Notes: a model not told the origin generated them from the letters alone. Shown: positions 6,698-14,423, numbered from the stretch's first letter. The stretch is DNA of 16,661 bases from an uncultured Spirochaetales bacterium (GCA_934247875.1 CAKQJZ010000043.1:1-16661); one strand, 5' to 3'. Numbers and translations: made by a program.

Positions 6698-7549
6698 TCA
6701 ACCTTTGACTGCGCCTGCGTTCATTCCAGAAACAAGGTGCTTCTGAACATAAGCAAAGAGCAGGATTGGAGGAATGAGTGCAATAATGCATCCAGCAGCA
6801 AGTGCTGCATAGTTAGTGCTGTACTCTCCGACTAAGTATTTAAGACCAACAGAAAGTGGGAACTTCTTTGAGTCTGTTAAGAGTGTGTAAGAGAGAAGAT
6901 ACTCATTCCAGCATGTGATGAATGCATATGCAATTACTGTAATGAAGCCAGGTCTGACTGTAGGCAGGATTACATGGAAGATAGTCTGTGCTCTATTGCA
7001 TCCATCAATAGATGCAGCTTCATCGATCTCTTTAGGAATATTTCCAATGAATGACTTCATCATCAATGAGTTATATGGAAGACCTGCTGCAATATGCAGA
7101 AGACATATTCCAAAGAGGTTATTAGCAAGCTTCATCTTAACCATCATTATGAATATTGCACTCATATTGAAGATTGTAGGAATCATCTGTGTCATTAAGA
7201 GAATGACCATGAATACACGTTTGCCTCTGAAGTTGAATCTTGAGAGCGCATAGCCATTGAAGAGCGCAAGTACGCCGATTATGAAGACAGAGCCAAATGA
7301 TGTGATCATGCTGTTGATGAAGAAACGATCAAGATGGTTTCTTGTCCATACATAGCTATAGTTCTCGAAAGTCACCTTCTTAGGGAAGAATGAGAATGGA
7401 CCTGATATTACTGTCTGACCTTCTTTGAGTGATACCGATACAGCCCAAAGCAGAGGAATGCCAATAAATGCAATGAACAAAAGCATTGGCAGATATAGAG
7501 TAAATAGTCTAATGAGATTGTTCTTAGTTCTCTGTGTCATTTTAGTCAT
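6698..7549 (-). CDS. ABC sugar permease, MalG/TogN-type
   Basis: Inner-membrane permease, 283 residues, with six predicted membrane helices starting at about 15-38. The cytoplasmic EAA loop that docks the ATPase is clear: EAASIDGCNRAQTIFHVILP (177-196, E177-A-A-x3-G183-x-I-x-LP). It overlaps the preceding permease gene by 8 nt (7542-7549). AAGGAG lies only 3 nt before the ATG at 7549; a second in-frame ATG at 7540 is 12 nt from it, so the start may be either. It pairs with the MalF-like subunit encoded just upstream. No ATPase gene is in the locus. Confidence 0.9.
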   Translation of the reverse strand: MTKMTQRTKNNLIRLFTLYLPMLLFIAFIGIPLLWAVSVSLKEGQTVISGPFSFFPKKVTFENYSYVWTRNHLDRFFINSMITSFGSVFIIGVLALFNGYALSRFNFRGKRVFMVILLMTQMIPTIFNMSAIFIMMVKMKLANNLFGICLLHIAAGLPYNSLMMKSFIGNIPKEIDEAASIDGCNRAQTIFHVILPTVRPGFITVIAYAFITCWNEYLLSYTLLTDSKKFPLSVGLKYLVGEYSTNYAALAAGCIIALIPPILLFAYVQKHLVSGMNAGAVKG

Positions 7550-8459
7550 TTACTCCTTTACCGAAATTGTTGACTTTCAGGTTGAGCACTACATAGAAGC
7601 TCAAGATGAAGAAGAGGATTACAGTAAGAGCTGCGCCATAGCCATATTCGCCATTCTCGATTGATGTCTGATACATATAGATAGGCATTGTGAGTGTCTT
7701 TCTTACTGGGCCGCCATTTGTCATTGTCATAACGAGGTCTACGCTTCTGAACTCCCAGATTGTTCTCATAAGAGTTGCAAATACGATAGATTCCTTCATG
7801 CAAGGGAGTGTAATCTTCCAGAAGCTCTTCCAAGCGTTGCAGCCATCCATCTTTGCTGATTCATATAGCTCAGTAGGAATGCCCTGAAGTCCGCCTAAGA
7901 GAGTGATTGTGAAGAATGGAATACCTCTCCAGAGCTCAGCAATAGCAACTGACTTGAATGCAGTTGATACATTCTGAACCCATGCTTTAGTTAAGTGCCC
8001 AAGCCCAATAACATTCAAAAAGTTATTCAAGAGACCAATATGCTCGTTGTAGATAAGAATCCAAAGCATTGTAGTCAATACTCCAGATACTGCCCAAGGA
8101 GCGAAACAGAATGTTCTTACAAAGCCTCTTCCTCTGAAGTTCTGATTGAGGATAAGAGCGAAGATCATCCCGAATACAAGCTGGCTTATAACCTCAGTAG
8201 CTACCCATTTAATAGATGTGACAACAGTTCCCCAGAAAACAGTATCTTCAGTGAAGATTGTCTTGAAGTTTTCAAGTCCGATGAACTTCATAGCTTTAGG
8301 AAAAGCTCTGTCATAGTTAGTAAGTGAGTATCCAAAGCCTTTGATCATTGGATAGAAACAAAAGACACCAAGGAAAACCAATGTTGGAAGAATCAGAAGC
8401 AAAGGAAATATAGTTTTGCTGTGCTTCGAGTAAAAACTGACGTTATCTTTATTTCTCAT
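7542..8459 (-). CDS. ABC sugar permease, MalF/TogM-type
   Basis: First gene of the operon; membrane permease of a carbohydrate importer, about 305 residues and six predicted helices, the first at about 18-40. The EAA loop is ESAKMDGCNAWKSFWKITLP (200-219), preceded by the usual PFFTITLLGGLQGIP. The longest frame begins at 8489, but that ATG has no ribosome binding site. The ATG at 8459 has AGGA 6 nt upstream and gives the normal short N-terminus before helix 1, so I use it. It forms the transmembrane channel with the next gene product and feeds intracellular ogl with short galacturonides, by inference. Confidence 0.88.
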   Translation of the reverse strand: MRNKDNVSFYSKHSKTIFPLLLILPTLVFLGVFCFYPMIKGFGYSLTNYDRAFPKAMKFIGLENFKTIFTEDTVFWGTVVTSIKWVATEVISQLVFGMIFALILNQNFRGRGFVRTFCFAPWAVSGVLTTMLWILIYNEHIGLLNNFLNVIGLGHLTKAWVQNVSTAFKSVAIAELWRGIPFFTITLLGGLQGIPTELYESAKMDGCNAWKSFWKITLPCMKESIVFATLMRTIWEFRSVDLVMTMTNGGPVRKTLTMPIYMYQTSIENGEYGYGAALTVILFFILSFYVVLNLKVNNFGKGVND

Positions 8460-8510
8460 AATTTTTCCTATCTGCACATATGAAATCATGGTTAGAAGTA
8501 AAAAATAGAT

Positions 8511-8530
8511 TAATAATTCGTAATAATTGT
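8511..8530. repeat. Tandem direct repeat in the divergent promoter region
   Basis: TAATAATT occurs twice exactly 10 bp apart (8511-8518, 8521-8528), one helical turn, between the regulator and the operon. It overlaps the inferred minus-strand -10. Such phased repeats can be regulator half-sites, but the region is very AT-rich and chance is possible. Confidence 0.3.
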
Positions 8531-8547
8531 GTTCAAATTTTAATCAA
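8520..8547 (-). promoter_or_regulatory. Possible promoter of the pectin transport/catabolism operon
   Basis: On the minus strand TTGATT (8542-8547), a 16-nt spacer and TATTAC (8520-8525) form an imperfect sigma-70-type promoter about 60 nt before the ATG at 8459. No sigma-54 -24/-12 element (GG-N10-GC) is seen in 8490-8612. The imperfect -10 suits an activator-dependent promoter. Confidence 0.35.
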
Positions 8548-8559
8548 AGTTGTTATAAT
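8532..8559 (+). promoter_or_regulatory. Promoter of the PrpR_N regulator gene
   Basis: A perfect extended -10 TGTTATAAT (8551-8559, TATAAT 8554-8559) with a weak -35 TTCAAA (8532-8537, 16-nt spacer). The gene start is about 54 nt beyond it, with AGAGG at 8604-8608 as ribosome binding site. It overlaps the opposing operon promoter, so one bound regulator could affect both. Confidence 0.7.
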
Positions 8560-8612
8560 GCTTAAAAAGTCACAAACTAATGTTTCATAAATAAACAACA
8601 AAAAGAGGCTAT

Positions 8613-10373
8613 ATGAGACCACGCATACTCGCGATAATTCCAAATGAAAATGCAGGAAACATGTTCTTAGAGGTTGCAAGAACCATCGGAGACATTGACT
8701 TAGTCGTCAAACACGCAACGCTGCAAGACGCTGTAATACTCGCAAACTCTGTCGAGAAGGACTTTGATGTAGTCATCGCACGCGGCGAGACTGCACGCAT
8801 GATTGGAAGAAAGACGCAGATACCTGTTGTTGAACTTGAAATCGCGTCTCATGAGCTTTTAAGCGCTATAAGGCAAGCAGAAGCACTTGGACAGCCATTC
8901 GCTATTGTAGGCTTCCCTACTCTCACAGGCAGAGCGCAACGCCTCTCAGACCTACTTGGTGAGAATCTTGCAATATACACAGTATTCAACAATGAAGATA
9001 TAGATTCAGTCTTTGACAACATCAAAGCAACAGGTGTTAAAGTCATCGTCACCGGTACCGGCTTTGGCTACTACGCTTTAAGCAGAGATATCACGATAAT
9101 CTCAATCATGACTACTATGCCAAGCATTGAAGCTGTTGTAGTCCAGGCAGCAGAGCTTGGACGCTCTGTTGCCAGAAACAGAGTCATTACTCAGATGCTA
9201 AATGAGCTTCTCTCTTCTGGAAGCGAAAGACATATAGTAATCGATAAGCATAACGCAGTAGTTTTCAACAACACTTCAGCCCCTGCACTTGGCAATGTCT
9301 GCAGAAAGCTAAGCCCGAACAAAGGTGCACAGAAGTCAGTTGAGAAGAATATCGATGGATTCATATACAAGATATGCGAGAATGAATTCACTATCGATAA
9401 TGATAGCTACATCGATTTCCTTATTACAAGGCGCGAGAGAAGCGCAGTTCCACAGCTAGGGAACTTGAAGATTTATAACGCATCCGAGGCTGAGCAAAGC
9501 TTCTTATATCACTTTCCTCACTTCTCAGATATCTCATTTGCATCTTCAAACCAAAGTGAGATGGAGAGGATATCATCAATCAATACTCCAGTATTCCTAT
9601 ATGGAGAAAAAGGCACAGGAAAGAATCAATTGGCAGCTCTTATATATCTAAAGAGTGCATATAAAAGCCATATGTATTACATCCTGGATTTATCAGAAGT
9701 CAACGATAGGCAATGGAGCAACTTCCTATCAAGCGCTGATTCTCCATTCGCAATGTCCAGCATTACGCTATATCTGAAAGGGCTTTCAAAACTTGGTGAG
9801 AACAGGCTCAATGATCTCAAAGACTTCATAATCGAATCTGATTTACCATCACGCATAAAGCTGATATTTGCATATGAGACGCTTCCTAATCGCACTATAA
9901 GCGCTCCAGTGCTTTCATTCATGAATCAGATTGAAGCTATATCGAAGCAGATCAAACCTCTCAGAGAGCGTAAAAATGAACTTGCAGCGCTGACGCACAT
10001 ATATATCAACTCATACGATGAGAACTATTGCAGGAGCGTTATCGGACTCTCCCCAGAGGCTGAAGCACTATTCTATTCATATCAATGGCCAGGGAACCTT
10101 GAGCAATTCAAGCGAGTCATATCAGAACTAGTGCTATCATCCACCTCTTGCTATATCTCAGAGGATCTTGTCAACAAAGTATTGGAGAGAGAGAAAAAAT
10201 ATCTTACCTCTGTATCTGAGCTCTCATCTGTAATAGATATAAACAAGACGATGAATGAAATTGAAAAAGATATAGCCAAAGCTGTTCTAGCCAAGCACAA
10301 CGGGAGCAAAAGCAAGACCGCAGAGAAGCTTGGAATCAGCAGAACAACGCTTTGGCGTCTACTTGGAGATTAA
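8613..10373 (+). CDS. PrpR_N-domain transcriptional regulator with degenerate AAA+ domain
   Basis: Cytoplasmic 586-residue regulator, probably controlling the divergent pectin operon. Residues 1-195 form a PrpR_N-type sensor domain (ARGETARMIG 56-65, VPVVE-like 70-74, AIVGFPTLTG 97-106, VIVTGTG 144-150) that in PrpR binds a small organic acid; here the effector may be a galacturonate-derived keto acid. A short variable linker (200-310) is followed by an AAA+ region with Walker A GEKGTGKN (331-338). The Walker B region, normally LFLDE, reads ITLYLKGL (384-391), and the GAFTGA sigma-54 loop is absent. The WPGN sensor II motif (492-495) is followed by LEQF instead of VREL. The C-terminus (about 550-584) is a Fis-type helix-turn-helix ending SRTTLWRLLGD. 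It therefore looks like an enhancer-binding protein that lost sigma-54 activation and acts by DNA binding alone. It shares its stop region with the next gene. Confidence 0.85.
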   Translation: MRPRILAIIPNENAGNMFLEVARTIGDIDLVVKHATLQDAVILANSVEKDFDVVIARGETARMIGRKTQIPVVELEIASHELLSAIRQAEALGQPFAIVGFPTLTGRAQRLSDLLGENLAIYTVFNNEDIDSVFDNIKATGVKVIVTGTGFGYYALSRDITIISIMTTMPSIEAVVVQAAELGRSVARNRVITQMLNELLSSGSERHIVIDKHNAVVFNNTSAPALGNVCRKLSPNKGAQKSVEKNIDGFIYKICENEFTIDNDSYIDFLITRRERSAVPQLGNLKIYNASEAEQSFLYHFPHFSDISFASSNQSEMERISSINTPVFLYGEKGTGKNQLAALIYLKSAYKSHMYYILDLSEVNDRQWSNFLSSADSPFAMSSITLYLKGLSKLGENRLNDLKDFIIESDLPSRIKLIFAYETLPNRTISAPVLSFMNQIEAISKQIKPLRERKNELAALTHIYINSYDENYCRSVIGLSPEAEALFYSYQWPGNLEQFKRVISELVLSSTSCYISEDLVNKVLEREKKYLTSVSELSSVIDINKTMNEIEKDIAKAVLAKHNGSKSKTAEKLGISRTTLWRLLGD

Positions 10374-11374
10374 TGGCCTATTAGCTTAGGATTCTTAATC
10401 TCTTCTGTTCTATCTGTTGCTGAAGCAGGCTCAATAGAGAGTGCTGTTATCTCATCTCTCATCTCGCTTGTCATGTTGATATCAAGTGCAGCTAATGCTG
10501 TATTGAGCTGATCCAGATTCTTTGCGCCAATCAGTGGTGCTGTAACAGCTGGATTTGTCATAACCCACTTGATTGCAAGAGATGATGGATTAAAGCCATG
10601 CTCTTCTGCATAAGAAGTAAACGCATCTGCAACTTTGAAGTTCTCTTCATTGCTGTAGCGTCCGCTATATCTAGCACTTGATGTTATTCTTCCCTTTACA
10701 TCCCTGTTTCCATGGCTGTATTTGCCTGTTAACAGACCTGCGCCAAGCGGAGAATAAGAAATAACGCCAAGCTTCTGGTCTTTGCAAAGTGGAAGAATCT
10801 CAACTTCTGCTTGCCTCTTTACAAGATTGTACATAGGCTCAACAAGCTTAAAAGAACATAGCCCCTTCGCTTCTGAAATGCCAAGAGAGAGCGCTATTTG
10901 CCATGCAGCTGCATTGCTGATTGCTGGATAGAGAATCTTACCTTGCCTCTGAAGGTCATCAAGGGCTCTAAGCGTCTCTTCAAATGGAGTATCTGGATCC
11001 ATCTTATGGAGCATGTAGAAATCTATTCTATCTGTCTTGAGTCTTTTGAGTGATTTCTCGACTTCAAGCATTATATATCTTCTTGAAAGCCCTCCATCAT
11101 TATTTGGAAGCCCATATCTAGGAGTTCCGACTTTAGTGATGATTACGCACTCATCACGCTCCCCTTTCATAAACTCGCCTAGAAGCTCTTCTGTCTCGCC
11201 ATCTCTTTTCTCACCATATATATTCGCGGTATCAAAAAGATTGATTCCAGCTTCTCTGCACCTTCTATACATAGCCTTGCTAGTCTCATAATCAGCACCG
11301 GATGCGAATGTCATTGTGCCGAATCCTAACTCAGAAACCTTTATGCCTGTATTGCCTACACACTTATATTCCAT
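10370..11374 (-). CDS. Aldo/keto reductase
   Basis: Soluble NADPH-dependent aldo/keto reductase of the YghZ/YakC-like group, 334 residues. All four catalytic residues are in place: Asp48 (FDTANIYG), Tyr53, Lys81 (VIITKVG) and His123 (YMLHKM). SYSPLGAGLLTGKY (206-219) and LIGAKN match the cofactor-binding region. AGGAGG precedes ATG by about 6 nt. The gene converges on the regulator gene with a 4-nt overlap of coding ends, leaving no room for a terminator between them. It reduces aldehydes or ketones; a role in handling glyceraldehyde-type products of galacturonate breakdown is possible but unproven. Confidence 0.88.
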   Translation of the reverse strand: MEYKCVGNTGIKVSELGFGTMTFASGADYETSKAMYRRCREAGINLFDTANIYGEKRDGETEELLGEFMKGERDECVIITKVGTPRYGLPNNDGGLSRRYIMLEVEKSLKRLKTDRIDFYMLHKMDPDTPFEETLRALDDLQRQGKILYPAISNAAAWQIALSLGISEAKGLCSFKLVEPMYNLVKRQAEVEILPLCKDQKLGVISYSPLGAGLLTGKYSHGNRDVKGRITSSARYSGRYSNEENFKVADAFTSYAEEHGFNPSSLAIKWVMTNPAVTAPLIGAKNLDQLNTALAALDINMTSEMRDEITALSIEPASATDRTEEIKNPKLIGH

Positions 11375-11449
11375 AGAGCCCTCCTTATCTGAAGTCGCTT
11401 AACTCTACCATTAATTATCAAGCAAAAATAATTATTTATGGATATTTAC

Positions 11450-11517
11450 ATGTTTTAAATTTAAACATTGATTAATACTATCAGAGCTTTTTCTACAATA
11501 GCGTTTAAAATATAAAC
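11450..11517. promoter_or_regulatory. Intergenic region with two GTTTAAA-type palindromes
   Basis: In the divergent gap (11375-11575) lie ATGTTTTAAATTTAAACAT (11450-11468, 16 of 19 symmetric) and GTTTAAAATATAAAC (11503-11517, arms GTTTA/TAAAC). Their centres are about 51 bp apart, close to five helical turns. A plus-strand -10 such as TATAAA (11511-11516) overlaps the second. The gap is AT-rich, so this is only suggestive of paired operators. Confidence 0.25.
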
Positions 11518-11575
11518 ACAAAGAGACAACAAGTGCTGACTACTTTATTTATTATTGCCAATACCATTCTTTTCT

Positions 11576-12529
11576 ATGAGCAAGGAAACATTTATAAACA
11601 TAAATAAAAAACTTAATGGACTGATGGGAGTTCTGACTCCGATTGGAGTATGCATTGGACTATTGCTTGGAAGCAGAGTATCGGGTCTTAAGCCAATAGT
11701 TACTTATCTCTTTGCATTTGTGACATTCTCTGGTGCGCTAGGCATGAAAGTCACAGATTTCTCATACCTTAAAAAGAAACCATCATCTGTTGCTGTTGCT
11801 ATCGCTTCCTCGCACATACTGATGCCTCTGATTGTTTACGGACTAACTTCTCTTATCTTCTCAGATAAAAAAGATACAATCATGGGCTTCATATTGCTCT
11901 ACTCCAACCCTACTGCAGTTGTTAGCTATATCTGGTGCTCTATATTCCTTGGAAATGAGATTCTATCACTCTCTTTGATTCTCCTAAGCACTTTGCTTGC
12001 ACCTGTTGTCACTCCATTTACAGTAAAGCTTCTTACCTCTACTAATGTACAGATTGATACAACAGGCATGATGCTATCACTGTTATATATGGTAGTTATT
12101 CCATCTATTCTTGGAGTTGCAATCAACACGCTTTCAAAAGGCAAAGCAGATAAAGAAATAAATCTATACTTAAAGCCATTTACCAAACTTGCATTGATTC
12201 TTGTATCAATAATCAACACATCGCAAGTTGCTGGAAGACTCACACTAGATGCATCTCTGCTTCTCATCGCAGCTCTCAACATCTTCTTAGCTTTCCTTGG
12301 CTTCTTCTTAGGCTACTACATGGCAAAGCTATTTAAGATGTCTGATGAAGATACAGTATCACTATCGTATGCTGTAGGACTGAGAAACATCAGTGCAGCA
12401 CTAGTACTTGCTGTAAGCTTCTTCCCTCCTGACTCATCTGTTCCTGTATTAATCGGAATAACAATCCAGCAAGTAATAGCCTCTGCTTTTGGTACATTCA
12501 TGTTCGCAAAAAAGAGAGCAAAGAAATAA
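11576..12529 (+). CDS. Bile acid:sodium symporter-family transporter (YocS/BASS-like)
   Basis: Integral membrane protein, about 317 residues, with nine to ten predicted helices spread over the whole length. The pattern matches BASS-family carriers: short charged N-terminus, SGALGMKVTDFSYLKKKP near the first core loop (family G-L-x-L-x(n)-DF), LLYSNPTAVVSYIWCSIFLGNEILSLSLILLSTLLAPVVTP, and the C-terminal VGLRNISAALVLAVSFFPP (family GxxNxxLAxxLAxxFF). Such carriers take up organic anions with Na+; bacterial substrates include pantoate and other 2-oxo or hydroxy acids. The frame can begin at a TTG (11555) or this ATG (11576); neither has a clear ribosome binding site, so the start is uncertain. 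Substrate unknown. Confidence 0.75.
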   Translation: MSKETFININKKLNGLMGVLTPIGVCIGLLLGSRVSGLKPIVTYLFAFVTFSGALGMKVTDFSYLKKKPSSVAVAIASSHILMPLIVYGLTSLIFSDKKDTIMGFILLYSNPTAVVSYIWCSIFLGNEILSLSLILLSTLLAPVVTPFTVKLLTSTNVQIDTTGMMLSLLYMVVIPSILGVAINTLSKGKADKEINLYLKPFTKLALILVSIINTSQVAGRLTLDASLLLIAALNIFLAFLGFFLGYYMAKLFKMSDEDTVSLSYAVGLRNISAALVLAVSFFPPDSSVPVLIGITIQQVIASAFGTFMFAKKRAKK

Positions 12530-12552
12530 ATATTCCCTTCATCTCTTTTCAA

Positions 12553-12584
12553 ACTATATAAGTTAGAATAAGCTAACTATGTAG
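12553..12584. promoter_or_regulatory. Inverted repeat just upstream of the ZIP transporter gene
   Basis: AGTTAG (12561-12566), a 6-nt spacer and CTAACT (12573-12578) form a perfect inverted repeat. The flanks CTATATA and ATGTAG extend the symmetry with one indel. It ends 10 nt before the Shine-Dalgarno. The position suits an operator, for example for a metal-sensing DtxR/TroR-type repressor of a metal uptake gene, though spacing differs from known DtxR boxes. Confidence 0.4.
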
Positions 12585-12600
12585 AAGAAAGGAGGTAGCT

Positions 12601-13377
12601 ATGGATGTATTTATAGGCTTGATGATTCCTTTTGCTGGGACAGCACTAGGCGCTGCATTAGTGCTTTTCATGAAGAATGATCTCTCTGATTCTATAAAGC
12701 GAGCACTTATGGGCTTCGCATCAGGCGTTATGGTCGCAGCATCTATCTGGAGCCTTATCATTCCGGCCCTTGAAGAATCTAGTGGAATGGGAAAGCTTTC
12801 ATTCATTCCTGCAGCAATAGGCTTCCTAATTGGAATATTCTTTCTTTTGATCCTAGACAACATAATTCCTCATATGCACATAGGAAGCAGTGAAGCTGAA
12901 GGCCCTAAAAGCAAGCTAAAGCGTACAACTATGCTTGTGCTAGCTGTAACACTCCACAACATTCCTGAAGGAATGGCTGTTGGTGTCATATATGCAGGCT
13001 TAGTTTCAGGCAATAACCTGATAACAAAAGCAGGCGCTTTATCGCTCTCAATTGGCATTGCCATTCAGAACTTCCCTGAAGGTGCAATAATATCAATGCC
13101 ACTCAGAGCAGAAGGAGAGAAAAAGAGCAAAGCATTCTTAGGCGGTGTACTCTCAGGCATTGTAGAACCTATCGGAGGACTCTTAACACTGCTGCTTGCA
13201 TCTCTTATAGTTCCTGCACTGCCCTACTTCTTGAGTTTCGCAGCTGGTGCGATGCTCTATGTAGTTGTTGAAGAGCTAATTCCAGAGATGTCTGAAGGCA
13301 AGCACTCAAATATAGGAACTATCTTCTTCGCACTAGGCTTTTGTGTGATGATGATTCTCGATGTTGCACTTGGCTAG
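12601..13377 (+). CDS. ZIP-family divalent metal transporter (ZupT/GufA-like)
   Basis: Membrane importer for Zn2+/Fe2+/Mn2+-type ions, 258 residues, eight predicted helices with both ends outside. The metal path motifs are HNIPEG (119-124, His119, Asn120, Glu123) in TM4 and QNFPEG (156-161) in TM5, with Glu189 after. In TM5 the position often held by His/Asn in other ZIPs is Gln156. A short His loop HMH (91-93) lies between TM3 and TM4, as in the family's variable metal loop. AAAGGAGGT (12588-12596) gives a very strong ribosome binding site. The following gene starts 10 nt after the stop, so the two are co-transcribed. Confidence 0.92.
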   Translation: MDVFIGLMIPFAGTALGAALVLFMKNDLSDSIKRALMGFASGVMVAASIWSLIIPALEESSGMGKLSFIPAAIGFLIGIFFLLILDNIIPHMHIGSSEAEGPKSKLKRTTMLVLAVTLHNIPEGMAVGVIYAGLVSGNNLITKAGALSLSIGIAIQNFPEGAIISMPLRAEGEKKSKAFLGGVLSGIVEPIGGLLTLLLASLIVPALPYFLSFAAGAMLYVVVEELIPEMSEGKHSNIGTIFFALGFCVMMILDVALG

Positions 13378-13387
13378 AGGAGAGAAT

Positions 13388-14314
13388 ATGAAAATACTTA
13401 TTTATGGAGCTGGTGTTCTTGGATCTAATCTTGCATTCAATCTTCAGAAAGCAGGATTAGATACAACACTTCTTGCTCGTGGCAATTGGGCAAAACAAAT
13501 TGAGACAAAAGGTCTCAGGATAAAAAACAAGTTCTCACTCTTAACAAAGAAATGCACTATTCCAGTAGTGACATCACTTTCCCCAGATGACTACTATGAT
13601 GCAATTTTTGTAGTTATGCGCTATACAACGCTTGATTCTATAATAGACATACTCAAAGCAAACAAATCCAAGAACATCATATTCGTTGGCAACAATGTGA
13701 AACCACGAGAACTAAAAGCAAAGCTAAGTGACAAGAATATGCTCTTTGCTTTTTCACTTTCTGCTGGACACAGAGAAGAGAAGCGAGTAGTTTCGATAGA
13801 CTTAAAGACAATCACAATCGGGCAATTGAAAGAAGATAAACCTGAAAAAAAACTCATTAAAGATATATTTGCAGGTACTAAATACAGAGTCATATATGAG
13901 CCTAATATGGAAGACTATCTTTTATGTCATGCAGCTTTTGTGATTCCTGCTGCATTTGCTTGCTATAAAACAGATGGCAAACTCAAGAGGCTCAAACACA
14001 ATAAGACATACCTAAATAAAGTGATAGACGCAAATATTGAAGCTTATAGCGCTATCAAAAACAGCGGACACGAAATACTCCCAAAGACAGATGCCAACTT
14101 CATGAGTCCTAGCTACAGAAAAGCATGTATGCGCTTTTTCCGCCTTATGTGCGCTACGCCACTAGGGAAAGTATGCGCATCAGATCACGCTTTGAATGCG
14201 ACTGAGGAAATGAGTGCGCTTAATAGTGATTTCAAGAAGTTCATGGATGCAAACAATGCATTATATAGTGTATGGAAAGAGCTAGAAAGCGAGTGTGGGA
14301 ATTATCTAACTTGA
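13388..14314 (+). CDS. PanE/ApbA-fold NAD(P)H oxidoreductase, divergent
   Basis: Soluble protein of about 308 residues with the ketopantoate reductase N-terminal fold: MKILIYGAGVLGSNLA carries the nucleotide-binding GAGVLG (8-13), and the Arg of LLARG suggests NADPH. The frame can be read from 13361, but the ATG at 13388 has AGGAGA 6 nt upstream and starts exactly at the Rossmann strand. The second half is helical. In real ketopantoate reductases helix motif W-x-K-x3-N carries the catalytic Lys; here the matching stretch reads DYLLCHAAFVIP and has neither Lys nor Asn. It is thus probably a different reductase or a non-catalytic relative. It forms an operon with the ZIP gene, with no obvious functional link. 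Its last codon runs into the first copy of a 39-bp repeat. Confidence 0.7.
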   Translation: MKILIYGAGVLGSNLAFNLQKAGLDTTLLARGNWAKQIETKGLRIKNKFSLLTKKCTIPVVTSLSPDDYYDAIFVVMRYTTLDSIIDILKANKSKNIIFVGNNVKPRELKAKLSDKNMLFAFSLSAGHREEKRVVSIDLKTITIGQLKEDKPEKKLIKDIFAGTKYRVIYEPNMEDYLLCHAAFVIPAAFACYKTDGKLKRLKHNKTYLNKVIDANIEAYSAIKNSGHEILPKTDANFMSPSYRKACMRFFRLMCATPLGKVCASDHALNATEEMSALNSDFKKFMDANNALYSVWKELESECGNYLT

Positions 14315-14349
14315 AAAATAATTCCGTAAATACGGAAAAATTCTTCGAG
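14311..14349 (+). repeat. 39-bp repeat, copy 1 (palindromic operator-like)
   Basis: Copy 1 of a 39-bp sequence matching 14385-14423 at 38 of 39 positions. It contains the perfect dyad TTCCGTA-AA-TACGGAA (14322-14337) followed by the conserved flank AAATTCTTCGAG. It begins in the stop codon of the preceding gene and lies upstream of the -35 area of the ATPase promoter. Confidence 0.85.
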
Positions 14350-14371
14350 TATATACTTATAACAAACTCTA

Positions 14372-14380
14372 TGCTATCAT
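14372..14380 (+). promoter_or_regulatory. Extended -10 promoter of the AAA/DUF4143 ATPase gene
   Basis: TGCTATCAT (14372-14380) is an extended -10 (TG-n-TATCAT); no strong -35 is visible. Transcription would start near 14387, at the beginning of repeat copy 2. Repeat copy 1 ends about 20 nt before the -10, so the promoter is bracketed by the two repeats. Confidence 0.55.
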
Positions 14381-14384
14381 TAAG

Positions 14385-14423
14385 TTGAATAATAATTCCG
14401 TAAATACGGAAAAATTCTTCGAG
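14385..14423 (+). repeat. 39-bp repeat, copy 2 (palindromic operator-like, reaches the RBS)
   Basis: Copy 2 of the 39-bp repeat, 74 bp downstream of copy 1. Its dyad TTCCGTA-AA-TACGGAA is at 14396-14411. Its final GAG forms part of the ribosome binding site GAGG (14421-14424), 6 nt before the ATG at 14431. The dyad would thus be in the 5' leader and could act as a DNA operator or as an mRNA hairpin near the ribosome binding site. Confidence 0.85.

Noticed and set aside
8490..8612. Sigma-54 promoter for the operon
   Set aside because: No GG-N10-GC type -24/-12 element is seen in this AT-rich gap, and the regulator lacks the GAFTGA loop.
11926..12282. 118-residue minus-strand frame inside the BASS-family gene
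   Set aside because: Antisense shadow of a membrane protein gene; composition is as expected from complementing hydrophobic codons.
13388..14314. Genuine ketopantoate reductase (panE)
   Set aside because: Only the cofactor half matches; the catalytic Lys/Asn helix is not conserved, so the specific name is not justified.
14311..14423. Two 39-bp palindromic repeats with a 35-bp spacer, looking like a minimal CRISPR array
   Set aside because: Only two copies, no cas genes, and the second copy ends in the ribosome binding site of a gene with a promoter in the 'spacer'; an operator pair explains it better.
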